A stretch of DNA of 27,700 nucleotides. Origin: Amoebophrya sp. AT5.2 (Eukaryota > Sar > Dinophyceae > Syndiniales > Amoebophryaceae). Below are positions 22,301-27,700 of this stretch, in pieces. The translations under genes were made by a program, and so were the position numbers. The notes beneath the pieces are model-generated. The model was not told where the DNA came from and did no database searches. It was given only the letters and a program-made list of their open reading frames with translations. The DNA is taken from assembly GCA_005223375.1 (NCBI GenBank), contig RXOD01004144.1, positions 1 to 27,700 on the forward strand. Direction: 5' to 3'. Each line of letters starts with the position of its first letter. Position 1 is the stretch's first letter.

Positions 22301-23113
22301 CCGCAAACTCTCCCGAAACGCTGCGTCTTCCGCCGCCTCTGGGTCTGCTTTGTTTTCCGGTGGAGCATCGGCGAACTGCGTTTCCTCTGCGTTTCCGCCA
22401 TCTTCTTCGACCTGCGTTTCCTCTGCGCCGTTGTAGTTGCTCTCATCTTCTGCTGCAACTGCGAGGTGCTCAGCGGAAGCTTCTTCAACCACGACGCTCG
22501 CAGAAGCCACTTCTACGTCTTCATCCTGCTTCTCCTCCGCCGGCTTGAGGATGCTCCCACTCGGGCTCGTCACGCCGCCCAGCGTCGCGGCGTCGTCGAA
22601 TGCTTCGGCCGCACTGAAATCATCCGCGAGAATGTTGTCGGCACCAGGAGGCTGTTCCGGGACGAGTAGTTCGTCAGCCGCAAAGCTCTTTCCGTAGTTC
22701 ATCTTCCGCGCCTTCGCCACCCAGCTCGGCAGGACGCTCGTACCCGGCGGACTCCACTTTGATGTTGACGAGCTGCACGAGATGCCTGCGCTGGCATGAT
22801 CGGCGGGATGGTCGGGATCGCGATTATCATGGAGGTCCTCCTCCTCGGCCGCGTTTTTGATTTCAGTCAGCCGGAAGTCGTCCCTCTTTTGCTGCAGAAA
22901 AGGTTCCGTCGCAGTCTGCAAGTACGCCAAGGCAGCGTGCACTTCGGAATCGCCCGGTTTCTGGCCTTTGATTCTCCTCGGCGTCTTGTTTGAGACCTTC
23001 CGTTTCTTGTTCTTCTTTGCGAAAGCTGTTTCAGAGGATGCGGAGCCGAGTTGTGAAGAGACCGGAGTATCGAGGTAGTCCTCGGGACTAGGAACAAAGT
23101 TAAAATGACTCAT
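13335..23113 (-). CDS. Giant coiled-coil scaffold-like protein, about 3198 residues
   Basis: Two exons, 23113-16508 and 16325-13335, join in phase. The start is the ATG at 23113; the open frame extends only to a GTG at 23119. Residues 1-770 are acidic and low-complexity, with a short ordered patch (PFLFYLKSVRADKK) and a Ser/Gly-rich tract. Heptad-rich coiled coils follow at roughly 775-860, 908-1015, 1038-1090 and 1238-1418. A Pro/Arg/Ser-rich disordered stretch runs to about 1728, then long coiled coil across the exon join to about 2310. The last third alternates disordered linkers with more coiled coil, ending in a short non-coil tail. No catalytic motif or reliable family signature is visible. 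Such size and layout are typical of centrosome, basal-body or Golgi tethers, but that is inference from architecture. There is no signal peptide or true membrane segment. Confidence 0.85.
16326..16507 (-). other. Intron of the coiled-coil gene (182 bases, phase 0)
   Basis: The donor is AAAGCG|GTAAAA and the acceptor GGAACCCCAG|GAC, both on codon boundaries. Joining them carries an uninterrupted coiled coil from EMRQAKA into DREAALKKAAG. If unspliced, the upstream frame ends at 16382. The downstream frame would instead open with an ATG at 16445 and a hydrophobic stretch (LVLGLLIGLSLAFYF) encoded entirely by intron. Confidence 0.85.
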
Positions 23114-23724
23114 GGCCACTTCTACGGGGGCCGTGCGCGTCCACCAAATGCCGCGTGGTGAAAAAAAAACCGCTATTCATCCGGGCAGGCCACGAGGGAC
23201 GAATGATCCAGACTGAATCGACATGGGGAGAGATCGAGCCACGAAATGAATCGAATCGAATGCGCCAGACCACAGCAAAAGGCCCATCAGGCGCAACACA
23301 AACCGACACGAATCTATTTCGACCGCGTCCGCGAGCGTCCTTCCAGCGAAATTGCGACGATGAGCACGTAAGCACGATGCGATAGACACGACTGACATCG
23401 ACTTGCGAATGAAGACGCAGAAGACATTCGCGTTTTCTCTCGTCTCGAGAGCCGAATCGAAAGCGCCTACTTCTCATGGACCTCGGAGGGAGCCAGCGGG
23501 TTGATGCAAAATTTGATCATCATGTTCAGAATACAGCGATGCAAAAATCGATCCGTAAAAACATCAGTTCTGCTAGTCTAAAGAACTATGAAGTGCTCAT
23601 ACGTAGCTAGCGGTATCCACGGAGCTATCGGTACACCGCTAGAATCAATTATCCACCAACTCAATAAATTTTGCCAATCGATGATTGGTCGATTCTCCGT
23701 GTGGAAACAACAAGATGCATCGCA
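23114..23724. other. Spacer upstream of the coiled-coil gene
   Basis: This 611-base gap holds the 3' flank of the Cys-module gene and the upstream region of the coiled-coil gene. No TATA-like box is visible, unlike the creatine kinase and E2/E3 genes. Repeats of the GAATCGA type occur near 23245-23260, and an inverted repeat lies at 23607-23642. A 125-codon minus-strand frame (23100-23477) overlaps the coiled-coil start in another frame and is not called. Confidence 0.5.
23607..23642. repeat. Inverted repeat with 8-bp arms and 20-base loop
   Basis: CTAGCGGT at 23607-23614 is the reverse complement of ACCGCTAG at 23635-23642. It lies about 80 to 120 bases beyond the stop codon of the Cys-module gene, so it could fold in its 3' untranslated region. 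Confidence 0.4.
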
Positions 23725-25263
23725 TTACAAGAACGCCACTTGGAGTGGCCACATCCTCGTCTTCGATTTCCCCGTTGATTTTTTCGTGACTGGGTCGTAA
23801 ATCTCCTCTGGGCCCCCGCTCACGCCCGGAATGAGCGCCTGGCCCGGCACGCCGACGTCGTAGCAGTCCACAGAATACTTCTTCCCCCCGAAAAGGCTCT
23901 TCGACTTCCCTCGCGCGAAGCACAGCTGTCCGCACTTCGCTTGCACCTCCGCAATCTTCCGCGCGGACTTCGCGTCCGGCAGAATCTGCTTCATCGTCTC
24001 GTCCAGGCACAGCTGCGATCCATTTTTCAACGGCTGGATCGGCTCGCAGAGGAGTGGCGGGGCAGAAGGAGAAGTAGCACTCCCCTCTCCAGTTCCGTTT
24101 CCGTCCGGCAGCGCTGCTTCCGACGTCGGCCGCTGTTCCTCTCCAGCTTCCGTCTGTTTCCCATTTTTCCCGCCCTTGCAGCACAGGAACCAGCTTTTGC
24201 TCGCTTTGACCAACAAACCCGGGTGGTTCTGCTCGCACACGTCCGGGAGGTTCACGTCGTTGTCGGCGAGGCCCAGCGTCGCGACCATCTTCCGGTTGAT
24301 GAATTCACGGGTTGTCGCGCGGCAGAACTCCCCCTTCGTCCGCATCTTCCGCATCCAGTCCGGCCCCGGAAAATTATGGTTCCCCCCATCATTGTTCTCT
24401 TCACCCCCTCCACCTCCCCCGCCTCCGTCGTCGATTTTGAAATCGGTGCCCAGGCTGAAGCTGGTGGCGTCGCTCTCGGCCAGGGTCGTCAAGTCCCCGT
24501 GTCGCAGCGCGTTCAGCGTGGTCTCGCCCGGGCCCAGAAACTCCGCGAACGTGTCGTGGATCAGCACGTTCATCGCCTTCTTGTACGCATCTAGTTCGAA
24601 CAGCTTCCCCATGTTCGCGTGCGTCAGGAAATCGCTCCTGCTTCGTCGCGCCGTGTGAGATCTGGTTGATGTACTACTTGACTCGGGGGCAGGAGCAGCA
24701 TTTATTTCGTCGTCGTCCGGATTTTCGTAGTTGCAGCTCCTGCAGTAGGTCCTGTTCATCTTCGCGTTGGGGTCGAGGCAGTCCAGGGTGGACGAATAGG
24801 CGTCGGCCCGACACTCCTTCCGGTGCAGCCACTGCCAGGTGGCGAAATTTTCCTGGATTTTCGTCGCGGCGCCCGCGGCGCGCTTGTGCGGCTCGGGCTT
24901 GGCGAAAAAGCAGGCCCACTTGCCCGCCGAATCCTCCTCGGGCTCCTGGTAGAGCTCGTCCTTCTTCTTCGGGTATAGCGCACCCTGCTCCTCACTCTCC
25001 TCCTGCTGCTCCTCCTCCGGCTGCTCCTTCTCCCCGCTGCGAAGTCTGGATATGGATTTCACTTTTTCCATCGCCCTCCGCAAAAAGCCAGTCCCCGCAG
25101 AAGATGATGCAGCAGCAGGAGCAGCTTTCCTTGATGTTTCCTCAAACAGCCCGTGGTAAAACCGCCCCTCCTTCGTCTCCCGGTTGTAGCACAAACCCTG
25201 GCAGGCGTCCAGCGGGAACTTCCTGCCGCTGAGTCCCTGCCGCCACGCGTGCGCCGAACAGAT
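23725..25263 (-). CDS. Cys-module protein, 3' coding block (about 512 residues)
   Basis: The frame is open from 25263 to the TGA at 23725. It has no ATG at its head and meets a TAA just upstream, so it is probably an internal or last exon entered at GCGGGAG|ATC. It carries three copies of a Cys pattern, C...C-x3-C followed by a C-aromatic or CC pair. Examples are DACQGLCYN with KWACFF, VCEQNHPG with WFLCCKG, and KCGQLCFAR with VDCYDV. Between them are a charged Glu/Gln linker, a segment with CRSC, a helical stretch (KLFELDAYKKAMNVLIHDTF) and a poly-Gly run. I see no signal peptide or membrane segment. I do not recognise the family. The pattern recurs in the block at 25487-26566, so this is either the 3' exon of the same gene or a tandem relative. 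Confidence 0.7.
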   Translation of the reverse strand: MCSAHAWRQGLSGRKFPLDACQGLCYNRETKEGRFYHGLFEETSRKAAPAAASSSAGTGFLRRAMEKVKSISRLRSGEKEQPEEEQQEESEEQGALYPKKKDELYQEPEEDSAGKWACFFAKPEPHKRAAGAATKIQENFATWQWLHRKECRADAYSSTLDCLDPNAKMNRTYCRSCNYENPDDDEINAAPAPESSSTSTRSHTARRSRSDFLTHANMGKLFELDAYKKAMNVLIHDTFAEFLGPGETTLNALRHGDLTTLAESDATSFSLGTDFKIDDGGGGGGGGEENNDGGNHNFPGPDWMRKMRTKGEFCRATTREFINRKMVATLGLADNDVNLPDVCEQNHPGLLVKASKSWFLCCKGGKNGKQTEAGEEQRPTSEAALPDGNGTGEGSATSPSAPPLLCEPIQPLKNGSQLCLDETMKQILPDAKSARKIAEVQAKCGQLCFARGKSKSLFGGKKYSVDCYDVGVPGQALIPGVSGGPEEIYDPVTKKSTGKSKTRMWPLQVAFL

Positions 25264-25486
25264 CTCCCGCGTTTAAAGCTTGAAAAAACACAGGGATGGC
25301 CGCGAGATATTTACTGGGGTGGGCGTGGGAAGATAGACCCACGACACAGATAGCGGCATAATGCCGCTCCTAGACCTAGTGCCTGGAGCTGGAGGGGGCA
25401 CGGGCATCAGCCACTGCTGCAATACAATACACAATCCTAAAAAACTACCACCTGGTCCTGGACCTGGGTTTCATCTACTTCACGCC
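25264..25486 (-). other. Unresolved gap between the two Cys-module blocks (intron or intergenic)
   Basis: The sequence before 25263 ends in a T-rich stretch (TGTTTTTTCAAG) and GCGGGAG, which suits an acceptor on a codon boundary. No GT donor of matching phase precedes the upstream stop codon except a weak one (TCT|GTCGGT, about 25611). A GC donor at CAG|GCCATG (25498) would match phase and give a 235-base intron. A 17-base palindrome lies inside (25352-25368). Confidence 0.4.
25352..25368. repeat. 17-base palindrome in the Cys-module gap
   Basis: AGCGGCAT, one A, then ATGCCGCT form perfect 8-bp arms around a single base. It lies within the probable intron or gap between the two Cys-module blocks. 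Confidence 0.5.
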
Positions 25487-26566
25487 TTAATTCATGGCCT
25501 GAATGTTTTTGCCGTCCGTGCCTTCGTTGAAGGCTGGGAAGTTTTCGTTCAGCTTCATGGGAGTCTGGATCTCCAGGTCCTCGTGGAAAATCAACGTTTC
25601 GCCGGGACCGACAGACGGGTCGTCGTCGGCCCCCTCGCCGTCCTCTGGATCGTCTCCCCCGTCGTCGATCTCGTCGTCATCTTCTGGCCCCTGGCCTGCG
25701 TCCCCCCCGTTCTTCGCGCCTTTTTTCGGCGGCCACTTCTTGTACGTTTCTTGGTAGAGCGCTTGGGCTTTTTTCGTAGGCGAAGTGGATCCCCGCCCCG
25801 GCAAAGTGAGGCCTCCTCCCACCGGTTCCGTGCCGTTTTCCACCGCGATCACTTTCTCCAAATACTTCACCACGGGCGGTACGAATTCTCCGTAGCAGAA
25901 CCAGCGGTTCTCCTTCCGCGCACGGTCCTTTGCCAACGTCTCCGCACTGACACTCCTCGCGTCGTATTTCGGCGTGTTCTCGAACATGATAAACAGTCCG
26001 CGCCTCCTCAATTCGTCGCCGTCGTAGAAGTAGGTCCGCTCCAGGAAGGGGTTCGCGCAAAAGCCGGCGCACTTCGTGAAGTCCTTCGCGCAGACTCTAG
26101 CCGCGACGTCCGGGTCGCCGGCGAAGGAAGGGATTCTCCCCACTTTGGATGGAGAGTTCGGCGGGTCGGCCTCGGACAGCTTTGCGTCGATGCTCACTTT
26201 CCCGGAAGAAATCTGGAACCGCCCGTGGACCGCCGAAAAGCTGCCGTAGAAAGGCTTCGCCGGGTTCTTCTCGAGGTGCCTGCCGCTCCTGCTGGGCATT
26301 GCGGGAGCTTGCTGGGTTATCCCGGCGGGCGGGGGTTGCCCCCACAACAGCTTGAGAGAGCGCAAGCGATCGGAAAACCACTGCTCGTAGTGCTTCGTCA
26401 TGCTCACGCGAGGCCCGTTGGAAATACTCCACGCGTGCTCCCCCTCCTCGCAGTTCACGTAGAAAGAAGTGCTTCTAGTAGAGTTGGAGGCAGTGGACGC
26501 GCCTGTACTGAGCACCCGCAGCGGCGGCCCGGCGCCGAGGAGGTCATGGTGGACTAAAACACACAT
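25487..26566 (-). CDS. Cys-module protein, 5' coding block (359 codons)
   Basis: The frame is open from an ATG at 26566 to the TAA at 25487. One Cys module is clear: Cys159, Cys166 and Cys170 (CAKDFTKCAGFC), then an aromatic-rich segment (RTYFYDGDELRRRG) and Cys224 in NRWFCYGEF. A very acidic Asp/Glu/Gly run lies at about residues 290-325. The residues before the module include a Trp/His-rich patch (EEGEHAWSIS). I see no signal peptide. The ATG may not be the true start: TTTTAG at 26556-26561 could be a splice acceptor, and a promoter-proximal open frame lies at 26626-26808. The family is unrecognised. The block probably belongs with 23725-25263, either as one gene of about 868 residues or as a tandem relative. 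Confidence 0.7.
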   Translation of the reverse strand: MCVLVHHDLLGAGPPLRVLSTGASTASNSTRSTSFYVNCEEGEHAWSISNGPRVSMTKHYEQWFSDRLRSLKLLWGQPPPAGITQQAPAMPSRSGRHLEKNPAKPFYGSFSAVHGRFQISSGKVSIDAKLSEADPPNSPSKVGRIPSFAGDPDVAARVCAKDFTKCAGFCANPFLERTYFYDGDELRRRGLFIMFENTPKYDARSVSAETLAKDRARKENRWFCYGEFVPPVVKYLEKVIAVENGTEPVGGGLTLPGRGSTSPTKKAQALYQETYKKWPPKKGAKNGGDAGQGPEDDDEIDDGGDDPEDGEGADDDPSVGPGETLIFHEDLEIQTPMKLNENFPAFNEGTDGKNIQAMN

Positions 26567-26625
26567 CTTCTTGACTTGAAGTTACTTTTCCCACGGAGGG
26601 GATCAAACTAAATTTTTCAGGCGGA

Positions 26626-26808
26626 TCACAGAGACACTGTGGTGCGCAAGGGGTTCACAACCGATAGAAATTCACACTCATTGTTTTGGATGTTTTGTTG
26701 CGAAACTTTTTTGATTGGTCCTTCATCCTCCGACTCGCTTCCCTCCGCTTCAATCTTCGATTTATCGGGAATCAAGCTCGATTTCAAAGACTCCGTCGCG
26801 ACTTCCAT
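26626..26808 (-). CDS. Candidate first exon or small ORF (60 codons), acidic
   Basis: An ATG at 26808 opens a 60-codon frame with acidic, coding-like sequence (IEAEGSESEDEGPIKK) before a TGA. A TATA-like box lies 31 to 38 bases upstream of this ATG. A donor at GAGT|GTGAAT (phase 1) could splice to TTTTAG|TCCACC just inside the next open frame, making this the N-terminus of the Cys-module protein, but the donor is weak. It could also be a short separate gene or chance. Confidence 0.35.
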   Translation of the reverse strand: MEVATESLKSSLIPDKSKIEAEGSESEDEGPIKKVSQQNIQNNECEFLSVVNPLRTTVSL

Positions 26809-26838
26809 CCGCTCAATCGGGAAGACAAAGGCTCACTG

Positions 26839-26846
26839 CATTTATA
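26839..26846 (-). promoter_or_regulatory. TATA-like box upstream of the Cys-module gene
   Basis: The minus strand reads TATAAATG 31 to 38 bases upstream of the ATG at 26808. A start about 30 bases on would leave a leader of only a few bases, so either the leader is very short or translation starts further in. Confidence 0.35.
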
Positions 26847-27567
26847 CGCCACGGCGATGGACATGCATCGCCATCATCGAAGTACTTAGATCCTCAACGC
26901 ACCAACGTCGATCGGAGCGTCAGGCGACAGCTTCCGGGACAGCAGCTCCCTGGTTTTGCTGTACGACACTTCATCGTCATCCTCAAAATTTTAAATTGAA
27001 GAGTCGCATTTATTTTACATGGATTCTGTATGAGACGAAGATGTTAAATTACTTCTTTAAACTTGAGAGAAACAACTACAATCGTCACGCTCAGGGTCAG
27101 CGTCAGGCACAACCACAAGTTAGTAGCTAGTAGAGAGCCGTCCATTATTATACAATACGCATTCGCATAGCCATAGTCGTACATTTCATATCCAATATCC
27201 AGCGAGAGAAATCGTTTTTCGAGCTAAAACATTCAAGACTACCCATCATTCAAAACTAGAAACGCCGGCTTTTCGAACCGTCCTGAAGTACAGACCATCA
27301 ATCAAAACGCGCTGATATTCGACCTGAAAGTGAAACCACCTCCAAAATAACAATAAGAATAGATCTGGTCGTAATAAACATCGTTCTCTTCCGTACTTGA
27401 AGTCTAATCAGAACCATTGCCATCGCCACATCGTTGATTTCTGGTTTTTGATTTCTGCGATGCGCGTCAGCGCTGAAACTAATCCTGATCATCACTATAC
27501 ATTCATAGTAGTTGGAGTACGAACACCGTTATAATACGCTATCATCGTAGTTGTACTTGGATCTTAA
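26847..27567. other. AT-rich spacer at the right end
   Basis: This spacer separates the stop codon of the right-edge Cys-repeat gene from the Cys-module promoter. It holds scattered open frames (27298-27495 on the minus strand, 26639-27130 on the plus strand) with no coding character. I see no long repeats or RNA genes. Confidence 0.5.
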
Positions 27568-27700
27568 TCAACGTCGGTCGTCATCTACCGTGCATCCCCA
27601 TTGATCGCAGCTTATACAGGCCCCGCCGGGACAGCCTATACAGCGACCGATTAAGTTGCAGCTTCCGGCGCCGAGGCAGCGACCGTCGAAGTTGCAGGGT
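27568..27700 (-). CDS. C-terminus of a Cys-rich tandem-repeat protein entering from the right edge
   Basis: Read from 27699, the minus strand gives 43 codons ending in TGA at 27568. The translation has nine Cys in 43 residues, with CNFDGRCLGAGS followed by CNLIGRCIGCPG, a 12-residue repeat, then CISCDQWGC and an acidic Asp/Arg tail. The underlying DNA repeats at 36 bases (27641-27661 versus 27677-27697, 18 of 21 identical), and the changes leave the C-N-x-x-G-R-C-x-G pattern intact. Such spacing suggests disulphide-bonded or metal-binding repeats in a secreted or surface protein, but no signal peptide can be seen because the start is outside the window. It differs from the modules at 23725-26566. 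The family is not recognised. Confidence 0.6.
   Translation of the reverse strand, partial: PCNFDGRCLGAGSCNLIGRCIGCPGGACISCDQWGCTVDDDRR
27641..27697 (-). repeat. 36-base coding tandem repeat (12 residues)
   Basis: Two copies of a 21-base core, at 27641-27661 and 27677-27697, match at 18 positions, with the mismatches together in the middle. They encode successive C-N-x-x-G-R-C units of the right-edge Cys-rich protein, and the array may continue past the window. Confidence 0.7.

Noticed and set aside
23100..23477. 125-codon minus-strand open frame before the coiled-coil gene
   Set aside because: It overlaps the first codons of the coiled-coil gene in another frame, begins at a weak context, and its translation has no recognisable features.
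25361..26557. 398-codon plus-strand open frame
   Set aside because: It is antisense to the Cys-module block at 25487-26566. GC-rich minus-strand genes here leave long stop-free antisense frames, and its translation is Arg/Val/Leu-rich with no domain.
1..27700. tRNA, rRNA, CRISPR arrays, transposase or retroelement genes, and a dinoflagellate spliced-leader relic
   Set aside because: None was recognised on reading both strands by eye. A tRNAscan, Rfam and repeat-library search would be needed to exclude small or decayed copies.

Overview
This looks like nuclear DNA from a eukaryote, most likely a flagellated protist. The evidence is six introns with GT-AG borders, 136 to 257 bases long. Each was placed by matching reading phase, and most also by protein-family continuity. 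Other signs are very long GC-rich exons between AT-richer spacers, TATA-like boxes, and multidomain proteins rich in Ala, Glu and Ser linkers. Every supportable gene lies on the minus strand. A one-way gene array, a creatine-kinase-type phosphagen kinase and EF-hand fusions would suit an alveolate of the dinoflagellate lineage, but no marker here fixes the taxonomy.

Layout, left to right; all genes are transcribed right to left. (1) A partial open frame runs off the left edge (1-468). (2) 1704-8529 holds a three-exon gene for a protein of about 2131 residues. It combines a RING-H2 finger, a von Willebrand A (vWA) domain with a U-box lying between its first strand and the rest, and a C-terminal ubiquitin-conjugating (E2) domain with its catalytic Cys. 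It is apparently an E2 and two E3 modules in one chain, and is the most striking item in the window. (3) 8530-10258 is a spacer with a GA microsatellite and a 19-bp direct repeat. (4) 10259-12646 is a four-exon gene for a protein of 637 residues: a likely lipid-anchored N-terminus, four EF-hand positions and a complete creatine-kinase-type domain. (5) 13335-23113 is a two-exon gene for a coiled-coil protein of about 3198 residues. The apparent membrane helix at the start of its downstream open frame is translated intron. (6) 23725-26808 holds two or three coding blocks for a protein or tandem proteins with four copies of a Cys module that I do not recognise. (7) 27568-27700 is the C-terminus of another Cys-rich repeat protein entering from the right edge.

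The genes do not form one pathway. The acylated EF-hand kinase suggests calcium-linked ATP buffering at a membrane, for example a flagellum. The coiled-coil giant would suit a cytoskeletal or basal-body scaffold. The RING/U-box/E2 protein suggests self-contained ubiquitin transfer. These roles are inferences. Exon joins rest on phase, splice consensus and domain continuity read by eye, with no transcript data.
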